Source: Deltaproteobacteria bacterium
GTDB lineage: Bacteria > Myxococcota_A > UBA796 > SXON01
Assembly: GCA_947490345.1 (NCBI GenBank)
Contig: CANLGL010000021.1
Coordinates: 1 to 64,000 of the forward strand
Reading direction: 5' to 3'
DNA length: 64,000 nt
Shown here piece after piece: positions 53,774 to 62,673 of the stretch; positions within the stretch are counted from its first letter, which is position 1; the number at the start of each line of letters is the position of its first letter. Below the pieces are notes generated by a model, which made no database searches, was not told the DNA's origin, and saw only the letters and a list, made by a program, of their open reading frames with translations. Made by a program: the position numbers and the translations under genes.

Positions 53774-55717
53774 ATGCGCCCTCCCCGACCGCTGCTCGCC
53801 GCCGGCTGGGCGCTTCTCGTCGGGTCCGCTCGCGCCGACGACGGGGAGGTGGTGGTCGTCACTGCGTCCCGCACCGAGCAGAAGCGCAGCGAAGCCGTGG
53901 TGGCCACCGAGGTCGTCACCCGGGACCAGATCGAGGCGTCGGGTGCGCGGGACGCCGCCGCGGTGCTCGAGACCGTGCCCGGCGTGGAGGTGGAGCACAG
54001 CTTCCGCGGGGCCGGCGTGCGCATGCAGGGGCTCGACTCCGAGTACGTGCTGATTCTGGTAGACGGGAAGCGGGTGATCGGGGCCCGCGACGGCGTCATC
54101 GATCTGGCGCGCATCCCTGCCGGTCGCATCGAGCGCATCGAGGTCGTCAAGGGGGCCGCATCGGCCCTGTACGGCTCGGACGCCATCGCAGGGGTGATCA
54201 ACATCATCACCAGGAAGCCCGCGGCGCCGGCCTATGGCGAGGGGACCTTCACCGGTGGCGGGCGCGACACCGCAGGAGGCGCGCCGGTGCTCTCGACCAG
54301 CGGGACCGGTGGCGTTCGCCGGAACCGGTGGGCCGCGGCGCTCCATGCCGGCTGGCGCGAGAGTCCGGCCTACGACCTGGATCCGGTGGACGCCCAGACC
54401 GACGGCAACGCCGTGGAGCAGGTCAACCTGGCGCTGGACGCGGAGGTCGCGCCTTCGGAGGCGGTCGAGGTCGAAGCCAGCGCCACCTACACCCTGCTCG
54501 ACGCACAGGGTGTGGACGACACCCGGGGCGCCGTGTACGACCGGCGCAACCTCACCGAGGAGGCCGGCGTCGGCACGGCTGTGTCCTTCCGGGAAGCACT
54601 CACGCACTTGCGCCTCTCGCTCTCTGGCAGCACCGTGCGCGACCAATACCTCTCCGATCAGCGCGGCTCAGATGCGCTGGACAGCTACGAAGAGAGCACC
54701 GAGCGCCTCATCACGCTCGAGGCGCAGGTGGACACATGGCTCAAGGGCGGGCACCTGCTCAGCGGCGGGGTGGAGGGCAGCGCGGGGTTCATGGTCTCGC
54801 CGCGGCTCTCGGAGGACGGCGAGCGCGTCAGGCTCGGCGTGTTCGCCCAGGACGAGTGGCGGCCGCCCGCCGCACCGAAGTGGGCGGTGGCGCCGAGCGC
54901 CCGCATGGACGTGGACTCGTGGTTCGGCGCCCACCCCACCGGCCGTCTCGCCCTTCGGTTCGATCCGGTCCCCGCGCTGGCGTTGCGCGTCAGCGGCGGT
55001 TCGGCCTTCCGCGCGCCCAACTTCAAGGAGATGTTCCTTCGCTTCGCGAACGCCGGCGTGGGCTATGTGGTGGAGGGCAACCCCGAGCTTCGGCCGGAGA
55101 CGGCGTGGAATGTGTCGGCGGGTGCCGCGTTCAGCGCGCCGGGCGGCTGGCGGGCGGGCGTCGATCTCTTCACCAACCACCTCGACGACATGATCACCAT
55201 CGGCCTCGTCGAGTCCTCCACGCCCGACGCCCCGGCGGGAGAGTACGGCTACATCAACGTGTCGTCCGCGCGCACCACCGGCGGTGAGGCGAGGGTGGGC
55301 TGGAGTTGGCCGCGCGGGCTCGAGGTCGATGTCGGCTACTCGTTCACCGACACGGAGGACCTTGACCAGCAGCGGGCGCTCGATGGGCGCTCTCCTCACC
55401 GCGGCACCTTCACGGTGAGCGGGAGGCCCGCCGGGTGGGGACTCACCGCCACGGCGCGCGGCGAGGTCGTCGGGCCGGCGACCTTCTTTGTCGACGACGG
55501 CGAGGGCACCGACGTTCCGGTGGTGACCGAGCCCTACGCCAACCTCGGGCTGCGTTTGGAAAAGTCTCTGTGGCATCGGCGCCTGCGCGTCTTTCTGGGG
55601 GTGGACAACCTGCTCGGGTCGGGTGACGCCCGCTACGTTCCCCTGGACCCTCGGCTGGTCTACGGGGGACTCACCTTCTCCTGGCCTGGCGCGGACGCGC
55701 CTTCGAGCACACCATGA
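53774..55717 (+). CDS. TonB-dependent receptor (heme/siderophore type)
   Basis: 647 residues: signal peptide, TonB-box-like EVVVVTASR (~25-33), a full plug domain (VVTRDQIEASGARDAAAVLETVPGVEVE ... SEYVLILVDGKRVIGARDGVIDLARIPAGRIERIEVVKGAASALYGSDAIAGVINIITRKP, ~45-155) and a 22-strand-like barrel ending VYGGLTFSWPG. It resembles BtuB/CirA/HmuR receptors. Coupled by ATGA overlaps to a double-HmuY lipoprotein and a metallopeptidase, so heme is the likely substrate. Confidence 0.85.
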   Translation: MRPPRPLLAAGWALLVGSARADDGEVVVVTASRTEQKRSEAVVATEVVTRDQIEASGARDAAAVLETVPGVEVEHSFRGAGVRMQGLDSEYVLILVDGKRVIGARDGVIDLARIPAGRIERIEVVKGAASALYGSDAIAGVINIITRKPAAPAYGEGTFTGGGRDTAGGAPVLSTSGTGGVRRNRWAAALHAGWRESPAYDLDPVDAQTDGNAVEQVNLALDAEVAPSEAVEVEASATYTLLDAQGVDDTRGAVYDRRNLTEEAGVGTAVSFREALTHLRLSLSGSTVRDQYLSDQRGSDALDSYEESTERLITLEAQVDTWLKGGHLLSGGVEGSAGFMVSPRLSEDGERVRLGVFAQDEWRPPAAPKWAVAPSARMDVDSWFGAHPTGRLALRFDPVPALALRVSGGSAFRAPNFKEMFLRFANAGVGYVVEGNPELRPETAWNVSAGAAFSAPGGWRAGVDLFTNHLDDMITIGLVESSTPDAPAGEYGYINVSSARTTGGEARVGWSWPRGLEVDVGYSFTDTEDLDQQRALDGRSPHRGTFTVSGRPAGWGLTATARGEVVGPATFFVDDGEGTDVPVVTEPYANLGLRLEKSLWHRRLRVFLGVDNLLGSGDARYVPLDPRLVYGGLTFSWPGADAPSSTP

Positions 55718-56772
55718 TGGGATTCTTCCCGATCCTCCTCGTCGCATGCGCCCCCAGCATCGAACCCGAATCCACCGACACCGGTGAAGCGGACGCCAGC
55801 GAGGTGAGCCCAGGAGAGGCCTGGATCGACGCCACCAGCACCAGCGACTGGGTGTGGCTCGATCTGGTGGCAGGCGAGGTGATCGCCGAGCCCACCAACC
55901 CGGCCGACTCGCTCGACTGGGACCTGGGTCTCCGGCGGCAGGCCATCCAGGTCAACGGCGGGGTCAGCGGCACCGGCGGCATGGAGGTCGTGCCGCTGGC
56001 CGGGGTGCGCTACAACGACCCCATCACCGAGCCCACCGAGGGCTGGATCACCGACGAGGCCGACGCCGATGACGACGCCGATCTGGAGTACGCCTTCAAC
56101 TCCTGGTTCGACTACGACAGCGACGACCACACGCTGGCGGCCGCGGACATCACCTGGGTGGTGCGGGCGGCAGGCGGCGAACTCTTCAAGCTGCGGGTGC
56201 TCGACTACTACGACGAGGCCGGCACGGGCGGCATGATCCACTTGCGCTGGGGGCCTCTCGACGACGCGGTGGACGCGGACACCGGCGACAGTGATGACAC
56301 CGGTGACACCGGGGTCGAGGACTACATCAACTGCACCGACGACGCGACGCGGGCTGCGGCCACCGAAGCCGGCGGGGTGACGACGACCCAGCTGAGCACC
56401 TCGAGCACCTCGGACTGGGTGTGCTACGACTTCGGCGCTGGGCTGGTTGCAGAGGCCAACGATCTCGCCGCCCAGAAGTGGACCATGGTCACCACCGCCG
56501 AGGTGGCCGAGCTGCCGGGTGCAGACTTCGACGCGCTCAGCCAGGCCCCGGTCAGCGGTTACGTGGCCGACGACGGGTACGGCTCGGCGCTGGACGGCTG
56601 GTACGAGTACGACGGAGCGAGCCATCTCATCCTGCCCGCAGACAAGGTCTACGTGCTGCACACCGCGGCCGACCGCTGGTTGAAGCTGCAGTTCACCTCC
56701 TACTACCCCGACGACGACACCACCCTGCCCCACCACCCGACGTTCCGCTGGGCCGAGGTGGCCGCGCCATGA
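55714..56772 (+). CDS. HmuY-like lipoprotein with two tandem domains
   Basis: 352 residues with a lipoprotein signal (FPILLVAC). Domain 1 (~45-185) and domain 2 (~210-350) are both HmuY-like: WVWLDLVAGEVIAEPTNPADSLDWDLGLRRQAIQVNGGVSG-like, FKLRVLDYYDE in the first; DWVCYDFGAGLVAE, KLQFTSYY in the second. HmuY captures heme at the surface and passes it to a TonB receptor. A TGDSDDTGDTG linker joins the domains. Heme-ligating residues cannot be assigned by eye. Start and stop overlap both neighbours (ATGA). Confidence 0.75.
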   Translation: MMGFFPILLVACAPSIEPESTDTGEADASEVSPGEAWIDATSTSDWVWLDLVAGEVIAEPTNPADSLDWDLGLRRQAIQVNGGVSGTGGMEVVPLAGVRYNDPITEPTEGWITDEADADDDADLEYAFNSWFDYDSDDHTLAAADITWVVRAAGGELFKLRVLDYYDEAGTGGMIHLRWGPLDDAVDADTGDSDDTGDTGVEDYINCTDDATRAAATEAGGVTTTQLSTSSTSDWVCYDFGAGLVAEANDLAAQKWTMVTTAEVAELPGADFDALSQAPVSGYVADDGYGSALDGWYEYDGASHLILPADKVYVLHTAADRWLKLQFTSYYPDDDTTLPHHPTFRWAEVAAP

Positions 56773-58244
56773 TTTTCCTGGTGCTGGCCTGTGCCTCCGA
56801 GAACGAATCTGGCGCTCCTCTCGGCGGCGACGACAGCGCGGAACCGGGCGATGAACTTGGCGAGCTGATGGAGCTGGAGACCACGGAAGGTGGCGTCGCC
56901 GGCAACTTCGACGAGCCGGGCACCTACATCGTGGTGCTTTTCTCGGCGGCGACCGAGCAGAGCACGTTCTACCGCTATGGCGAGCGCGCATCGGCCGCTT
57001 CGGAGAGCCGACCCTCCGACCGGCTGCCCCCGCTGGAGCCGAACGACACCCCCGCGGTGGCGTTCGCGGCCGTGGGTGATCACCGCACCTTCAGCGTATA
57101 CGACGGCTCCGCCTATGTGGGCGTCGACGCCGAGGCGGTGACCGTCACCGACGAGCTGGTGATCTGGAACGACCTGACAACGGTGAACCCCCTCGGCGAC
57201 ATCCCCGCCGCCACGCTTGCGGGCGTGGTCGAGAAGTTCGAGGGGCTCGTGCTCCCCCGCACGCGCCAGGTCTTCGGGCAGGAGTCCGATGTAGAGGGGA
57301 GCGGCCGGATCGACGTGCTCACCTCCTTCACGGTCAACGAGTACGGCGCGGTGGCCTACGTCACTTGGTGCGACCTTGGCGAGCTGGCCGGATGCGGGGC
57401 CCGGAGCAACGGCGGCGAGACCATCTACATGGGCATTCCCGACCCCGAAAGCGACTACAGCTCGCCCAACGCCATCACCGAAATCTGGGCCCACGAGCTG
57501 AACCATCTCGTCTACGCCTGGCACAAGTACGTCGGCAACGAGCAGCTCGACGCGCGCGAGAACATCTACCTGACCGAGGGAATGAGCGAGCTGGCCCAGG
57601 ACCTGACCGGCTTCAACAACGGCAACCAGTACATCTGGGCCTCCGCCATCGACATGCGCGAGTTCTACGGCAGCGAGGACTACTCGACGCAGGGCGTGAG
57701 CCTCAACGACTTCCTGCGCGGGCAGAGCTACTACGACGCTCGTCGCGATGGTCCGCTGCGAGGGGGTTCTTACCTGTTCTTGCGCTACCTCTTCGAACAG
57801 GCGGGTGGGTTCACCGTCAACGACGACGGGAGCTTCTCCGACGACGGCGGCATCGCCTTTCTCCACGACTGGTTCACGGCCCCGGAGCTCGGCCCCGACT
57901 GTGTGGAGGCGCTCACCGGTTCGACGGCGGAAGACATGGCCTTCGACTGGTACACCGCCCTGGTGCTCAGTGGGCGCGGCATCAACGACGATCCGCGCTT
58001 CAACTACCAGGCGCGCGTGCAGGATCCGATCACCAAGTTCGAATTCGGCGTGGATCCGTACGCGGTGGTGCACGGCTGGCTGACGCTCACCGGACCGCCG
58101 GTCCAGCCCATTGCCGAGGCGGACGGCAAGCTCCGGGCCGGGGGTGTGGAGTACCTCGAAGTGGTGGTCGACGAGGCAGGGACCGTGGAGATCCCGGTGG
58201 ACGCGGCGGCGCTCCCCCGCGCGCGGGCGTTCCGGGTCGACTGA
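56769..58244 (+). CDS. M30-like zinc metallopeptidase lipoprotein
   Basis: 491 residues with a lipoprotein signal (MIFLVLAC). The zinc motif is WAHELNHLVYAWHK with HELNH (242-246) and a downstream ligand in LTEGMSELAQDL, the layout of hyicolysin-like M30 peptidases. The rest is a ~200-residue beta/alpha C-terminal part and a short acidic N-terminus. Overlaps HmuY by four bases. Its likely job is to cut host or prey hemoproteins or to process surface proteins; the first is inference from the operon. Confidence 0.8.
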   Translation: MIFLVLACASENESGAPLGGDDSAEPGDELGELMELETTEGGVAGNFDEPGTYIVVLFSAATEQSTFYRYGERASAASESRPSDRLPPLEPNDTPAVAFAAVGDHRTFSVYDGSAYVGVDAEAVTVTDELVIWNDLTTVNPLGDIPAATLAGVVEKFEGLVLPRTRQVFGQESDVEGSGRIDVLTSFTVNEYGAVAYVTWCDLGELAGCGARSNGGETIYMGIPDPESDYSSPNAITEIWAHELNHLVYAWHKYVGNEQLDARENIYLTEGMSELAQDLTGFNNGNQYIWASAIDMREFYGSEDYSTQGVSLNDFLRGQSYYDARRDGPLRGGSYLFLRYLFEQAGGFTVNDDGSFSDDGGIAFLHDWFTAPELGPDCVEALTGSTAEDMAFDWYTALVLSGRGINDDPRFNYQARVQDPITKFEFGVDPYAVVHGWLTLTGPPVQPIAEADGKLRAGGVEYLEVVVDEAGTVEIPVDAAALPRARAFRVD

Positions 58245-58325
58245 CGGCGCGGCGCGCGTCGGCGGTGCCTGCGCGCGCGACTGCGACATCGCGACGCGCT
58301 ATTGTGGTGTTCTGGAGGACCCCTC

Positions 58326-58343
58326 ATGGCCCCCACTGGGTGA
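58326..58343 (+). CDS. Five-codon upstream ORF before the diguanylate cyclase gene
   Basis: ATG GCC CCC ACT GGG TGA, preceded by a good GGAGG (58314-58318), ends two bases before ATG 58346. The strong ribosome-binding site belongs to this ORF and not to the cyclase ATG. Ribosomes ending here could restart on the cyclase, so it may couple or attenuate its translation. Alternatively the true start is GTG 58340. Confidence 0.4.
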   Translation: MAPTG

Positions 58344-58345
58344 CG

Positions 58346-59527
58346 ATGTTCCCGCTCTCCGCGCTGCACTCTCCCACGCTCATCTACGCCGCGCTCGCGG
58401 TGGCGCTGCCGATGGGCGCCTTGGCGATCGCCAGCGGGAGGGCGTTGCCGGACCTCCCGGGCCCCCGGCACTGGGCGGCCGCGGCGGTCTGTGTCTCCGG
58501 CGCCCTGGTGCTGTACATCACCGCGGGGGCCAGCCCGACGTGGTCGATGGCCGCAGATGTACTCGCCGTCGTCAGCTTGATCCTCATGCGTGAGGGCCTT
58601 GCCGGCGCCGCGCCCGCCTCCCGAGGTCGGATGCTGGTGACCGTCGCCTTGCTGGCGGTGTTTGTCGCGATTCACCTGTGGTTCGGCCAGGTCGAGCCGC
58701 GGCCGGAGCGTCGCGCCGCCGTCGCTTCGGCGGGGATGGCGCTGGCCGCGCTCTCGATCGTCTGGGAGCTGTGCCGGCCGGCCGGCCGCCCGGCGGGCCT
58801 GGTGATGGTCGCCGGGGTGATGTTCGTGGGCATGGCCCTGGGACTTGGCTACCGCGCCGTCGAGATGGCCCTCGGGGGGCCGCGGCCGGTCGAGGCGATG
58901 GTCCTCGGGCCCGAGGCGGCGATCCCGCTGTTGTTCGTGATCGCGGCCCAGGTGGGGGGCGGCGCGGCCTTCTGCGGCTTTGCCGGCCTCCAGGTGATTC
59001 AGCGGCTCCGGACGACCCAAGCGCTCCTGGAGCGAGCGGTTCGGGAGGATGGGTTGACGGGGCTCGCGAGTCGGCGGGCGATTCTCGAGGTTTTGCGCAC
59101 GGAGATCTCCGCGGCGCGTCGGCAGGGCCACTCGCTCGGGCTGCTGGTCCTCGACATCGATCAGTTCAAGCGCATCAACGACGTGTGCGGTCACGTCGTC
59201 GGCGACGCGGTCCTCGCGGCCTTCGGGAGCTGCCTGGCCGGCAACATCCGCGCCGCAGACCGCGCTGGCCGCCTCGGGGGTGAGGAGTTCGCGGTGGTGA
59301 TGCCTGGGGCGTCGCTGGCGGACGCCGAGCGGGTGTCAGAGCGGGTCCGGCTAGCCCTGGGCGGGATTGCCGTGCCGGGGCTCATCGACCCGATCGCGGC
59401 GAGCATCGGGGTGGCCATCCTCGGCACGGCGGACCACGCGGAAGTCACGCTGCTCGCGCGCGCCGACCGGGCGATGTACCAGGCGAAGCGCGCCGGCGGG
59501 AATCAGGTGGCGGTCGACGAGGCGTAG
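58346..59527 (+). CDS. Membrane diguanylate cyclase (GGDEF)
   Basis: 393 residues: seven or eight N-terminal hydrophobic helices (~1-210), a short linker, and a C-terminal GGDEF domain with active GGEEF (311-315) and an inhibitory I-site RAAD (302-305) nine residues before it, DGLTGLASRRAILEVL and FKRINDVCGHVVGDAVL. It makes c-di-GMP in response to a membrane signal. No partner effector is next to it. Confidence 0.88.
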   Translation: MFPLSALHSPTLIYAALAVALPMGALAIASGRALPDLPGPRHWAAAAVCVSGALVLYITAGASPTWSMAADVLAVVSLILMREGLAGAAPASRGRMLVTVALLAVFVAIHLWFGQVEPRPERRAAVASAGMALAALSIVWELCRPAGRPAGLVMVAGVMFVGMALGLGYRAVEMALGGPRPVEAMVLGPEAAIPLLFVIAAQVGGGAAFCGFAGLQVIQRLRTTQALLERAVREDGLTGLASRRAILEVLRTEISAARRQGHSLGLLVLDIDQFKRINDVCGHVVGDAVLAAFGSCLAGNIRAADRAGRLGGEEFAVVMPGASLADAERVSERVRLALGGIAVPGLIDPIAASIGVAILGTADHAEVTLLARADRAMYQAKRAGGNQVAVDEA

Positions 59528-59630
59528 GCGCTGGCGCCGTCGATCGCGGCACCCCGCGGTGCTTCTGCCGCCGACGTTCCCAGTCCGCCTCCGGCGACAT
59601 TACGCTGCGGCCTCAGCGCGGGAGCGTTCC

Positions 59631-60983
59631 GTGGTCACTCCGCTCGCCTCTGCCGTGCTGCTGGTCGGCTGCACGTCCACGGTCGGCGGCGAGAACCCCG
59701 ACGGCGTCGGCATCTCGGCGGTGAGCGTCGAGCCCGCCGAGTTCGCGCCGTCCGTGCTGGTCGTACGTTGGACCACCCGGCTGGCGGCCACCTCGCGGGT
59801 GGAGGTCTCCCTCGACGACGAGATCGTCGCCGCGGTCGAGGACGCGGCGCTGACCACTGAGCACGAGCTGCGCGTGCAGGGGCTGAAGGCCGGTCGCGAC
59901 TACCAGATCGTGGCGGCCTCGGAGGTCGGGGTGGAGCGCGAGAGCTCAGCGGCGGTGGCGGTGGCGGCCGAGGCCGCGCCGTCCTGGGTCCCCGCACTCG
60001 TTGTCTCCGAGGTGGACGCGTCGCGGCACGAAGGGGGCTTCGTGCTGATGAGCGTAGGGAATCAGGCGGAGTCGGGCGCGGTCCTGGTCGACCGCGATGG
60101 CGACGTGGTGTGGTGGGCTTTCGCGGGCGCGGACCGGCTGTCGACCGCGAGCGTCGTGCGGCGCGATGGCAAGGCGGTGCTTTTCGCGTCCCAACAGCGG
60201 GCGATGGACGGGGCCGAGGGCGCCATCCTGGAGGTGGCGCTCGACGGGTCCAGCGCGCGCACCCATCCCGCCCCAGGGCTCCACCACGCCTTCACGGAGC
60301 TGGCCGACGGCTCTCTCGCCTACCTCGCGGTGGACATCCGGGACTTCGAGGGCGAGGCGGTCATCGGCGACACCGTTGTCGTCGTCGACGACGCGGGAGA
60401 GGTGCGCGAGGTCTTCAATGCTTGGGACCACATCGTGCCGTCGGCGTTCTGCTCTCACTACGAGCCCGTCCCGTACGCGGCCGGCGCCGTCGACTGGCTG
60501 CACGCCAACAGCCTGGCGCTCGTCCCAGGGGGGAACACCCTGCTCGTGATGGCGCGAAACGCGGATGCGCTCCTGGAGGTGGACCCGGCTACCGGTGAGA
60601 TCGGGCTGCAGATCAGCGGCGCCGCCAGCGCAGACCCGTTCGACCACGGCCACTACTCGCAGCTCACCGCTGACGGGATCCTGATGATGGACAATGGCCC
60701 GCACCGAACGCCCCCGGCGTCTCGGGCGGTGGAGTACCGCGTGGACCGCGACGCCGGCACGATCGCCCTGACTTGGGCATACTGGGAACCGGAGGGCCGC
60801 CACGTGGTCGCGCTCGGCGACGTGAAGAAGCTGGTTGGGGGCAACCGGCTGGTGTCGTGGTCCACGGCCGGCCTGGTGACGGAGGTCGCGGATCAGGACG
60901 TGGTCTGGCAGCTGGCGGCCGGCCTGGGTTCGTCCACCGGGTGGGTCAGCCATGTGCCGACCTTGGCCGGGGCGGTCCAATGA
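59631..60983 (+). CDS. Arylsulfotransferase (ASST)-family lipoprotein
   Basis: 450 residues with a lipoprotein signal (LASAVLLVGC), a fibronectin-like N-terminal domain (~35-110) and a six-bladed propeller of the ASST type: DWLHANSLALVPGGNTLLVMARNADALLEVDPATGEIGLQI and FDHGHYSQLTADGILMMDNGPHRTPPASRAVEYRVD. The His in HANS and DHGH correspond to the conserved His of the family. It would transfer sulfate between phenols, or act as a related propeller. GTG 59631 has GGGAG just upstream. The stop overlaps the next ATG. Confidence 0.8.
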   Translation: MVTPLASAVLLVGCTSTVGGENPDGVGISAVSVEPAEFAPSVLVVRWTTRLAATSRVEVSLDDEIVAAVEDAALTTEHELRVQGLKAGRDYQIVAASEVGVERESSAAVAVAAEAAPSWVPALVVSEVDASRHEGGFVLMSVGNQAESGAVLVDRDGDVVWWAFAGADRLSTASVVRRDGKAVLFASQQRAMDGAEGAILEVALDGSSARTHPAPGLHHAFTELADGSLAYLAVDIRDFEGEAVIGDTVVVVDDAGEVREVFNAWDHIVPSAFCSHYEPVPYAAGAVDWLHANSLALVPGGNTLLVMARNADALLEVDPATGEIGLQISGAASADPFDHGHYSQLTADGILMMDNGPHRTPPASRAVEYRVDRDAGTIALTWAYWEPEGRHVVALGDVKKLVGGNRLVSWSTAGLVTEVADQDVVWQLAAGLGSSTGWVSHVPTLAGAVQ

Positions 60984-61714
60984 TCGGGCTCCTCGCCCTC
61001 GCTGCTTGCGCTCCCGCTCCCGTCGCCGACGGCGCTGGCGACTCGGACGAGCCGCCCGGGGACACTGCGGACCCGCTCGCCGAGCGCTATCGCTGCGGGC
61101 CCTACGCGCCTCAGGCTTCCGCCACGCTCCCGTTCGGCGAAGCGAGCGCCCGCGCCGTGTACCGGACGAGCGACCAGGAGGTGGCGACCTCCGAGACCAT
61201 GGGCGCCGAGGTTTACGAGGGTTGGGACACCTGGGTGTACGAGACCACGACCGTGGGCGCCGACGCGAGCGGGACGGAGGTCTCGCTTGCCGTCCGCTCG
61301 CACTACCTATGCGACGTCGAAGGGCTCAAACACCACGACATCACCACCACCGCCTCTCACCTCGACACCGCCGGGGAGTCAGTGATTGACAGCGAATCCC
61401 GCTGGGCAATGCACGACCATCCCCTGGTGTACCCGATCGACATGGGACTCGGCTCGGCGTGGACCTACGCGACCCGAGCCACCGAGAGTCGCGACGGCGC
61501 AGACCTCGAGTGGACGCTGGAAAAGCGTCGGGAGATCGTCGCCGTCGAGACGACGGAGGTCACGGCGGGGAGCTTCGAGGCGCTGGTCCTCGATGAAGTC
61601 GACCACAGCGAGCCCGAGGCCCGGCCAGCGAACACCCTCTACCTGGCAGAGTGGGTGGGGCTCGTCAAGTCCTCGCACCTGGAACTCGTCTCGTTCGCGC
61701 GACTCGACCTTTGA
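60980..61714 (+). CDS. Lipoprotein, hypothetical (between ASST and SUMF1-fold genes)
   Basis: 244 residues with lipoprotein signal (LLALAAC) and an acidic linker (GDSDEPPGDTADP). A beta-rich domain follows (YVYETTTVGADASGTEVSLAVRSHYLC ... IDMGLGSAWTYATRATESRDGADLEWTLEKRREIVAVETTEVTAGSFEALVLDEVDHSE). No family recognised. It is coupled on both sides: ATGA overlap with ASST and TTGA overlap with the SUMF1-fold gene. Confidence 0.7.
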   Translation: MIGLLALAACAPAPVADGAGDSDEPPGDTADPLAERYRCGPYAPQASATLPFGEASARAVYRTSDQEVATSETMGAEVYEGWDTWVYETTTVGADASGTEVSLAVRSHYLCDVEGLKHHDITTTASHLDTAGESVIDSESRWAMHDHPLVYPIDMGLGSAWTYATRATESRDGADLEWTLEKRREIVAVETTEVTAGSFEALVLDEVDHSEPEARPANTLYLAEWVGLVKSSHLELVSFARLDL

Positions 61715-62673
61715 CCGCGTGGGGCACGCTGCTGGTCGGCTGCGCGCTTGAATCCGCGCTCCCCGACGCAGAGTCGTCCGCCACCGCGGTGGAGGACCCG
61801 GTCGCCGCCTGGGAAACGAGCGCCGGCTTGGACCTGGCCCGCATCGAGGCCGGCACCTTCTTGATGGGGAGCCCGCCGAGCGAGCCGGGACGCATGATCC
61901 CGGAGGGCATTCCCGGCTCCGAATACGACCGCGAGGTCCAGCACCGGGTGACGCTCACCCGCACGTTTCGCGTCACGGTCACCGAGGTGAGTCGCGCATC
62001 CTTCGCCACCTGGATGGGGGAGGCTCCGGCCCCGTCGACGGCGTGCACGGACGACGCCTGCCCGGTGGGGTCGGTCACGTGGTCCCAGGCGGCACAGTAC
62101 GCCAACACGCTGTCCGACGCTGCGGAGCTCTCGGAGTGCTACTCCTGCGACAGCTCCGCGGGGCTGCCGGTGTGCGATGGGCCCGCCGATCCCTACGCCT
62201 GCGAGGGCTACCGGCTCTTGACCGAGGCGGAGTGGGAGTATGCGGCTCGGGCGGGGGAGACGGCCTCCTACCCGGGCGGGGGCAACCTCCAGAGTGAGGC
62301 CGATATCGAGGACTGCTCCGACCAGCTGCGGCTCGACAATGGGGACGCCCTCACGTCGATGGCGTGGTACTGCGCCAACGCTGGCGAGCAGCTCCACGTG
62401 CCCGGCGCGTTCGCCGCGAATGCCTGGGGGCTGCTCGACACTTCCGGCAACGCACACGAATGGGTGAACGACCGATACGACCCCCTCTACTACGATCGCC
62501 CCGAGGCAAGCGGCGAGGACCCGGTCGGGCCGGAGGCGGGGAGGGAACGTGTGCGTCGGGGAGGGGGCTATGACTACGAGCCCCGTCGTCTGCGCTTCGC
62601 CTACCGCGGCTTCCACGCCGGCGACGAGGCCAGCGACCACGTGGGCTTCCGAATCGCGCGCACCGCGCCGTGA
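61711..62673 (+). CDS. SUMF1/FGE-fold lipoprotein without catalytic cysteines
   Basis: 320 residues from TTG 61711, which overlaps the preceding stop (TTGA). Lipoprotein signal (WGTLLVGC), then a formylglycine-generating-enzyme (SUMF1) fold: EAGTFLMGSPPSEPGR, PVGSVTWSQAAQYANTLS, YRLLTEAEWEYAARAG, ANAWGLLDTSGNAHEWVNDRYDPLYY and RVRRGGGYDYEPRRLRFAYRG ... HVGFRIART. True FGE has a pair of copper-binding Cys near the end; here there are none, so it probably uses the fold for binding, as in PvdO or C-type-lectin-like relatives. Three extra Cys lie in a middle insertion. Confidence 0.8.
   Translation: MTAWGTLLVGCALESALPDAESSATAVEDPVAAWETSAGLDLARIEAGTFLMGSPPSEPGRMIPEGIPGSEYDREVQHRVTLTRTFRVTVTEVSRASFATWMGEAPAPSTACTDDACPVGSVTWSQAAQYANTLSDAAELSECYSCDSSAGLPVCDGPADPYACEGYRLLTEAEWEYAARAGETASYPGGGNLQSEADIEDCSDQLRLDNGDALTSMAWYCANAGEQLHVPGAFAANAWGLLDTSGNAHEWVNDRYDPLYYDRPEASGEDPVGPEAGRERVRRGGGYDYEPRRLRFAYRGFHAGDEASDHVGFRIARTAP

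Noticed and set aside
61711-62673. Calling the SUMF1-fold protein the activator of the sulfatase at 29783-31207
   Set aside because: It lacks the cysteines of formylglycine-generating enzyme, and that sulfatase has Thr in place of the modifiable Cys/Ser, so an activator is not needed.
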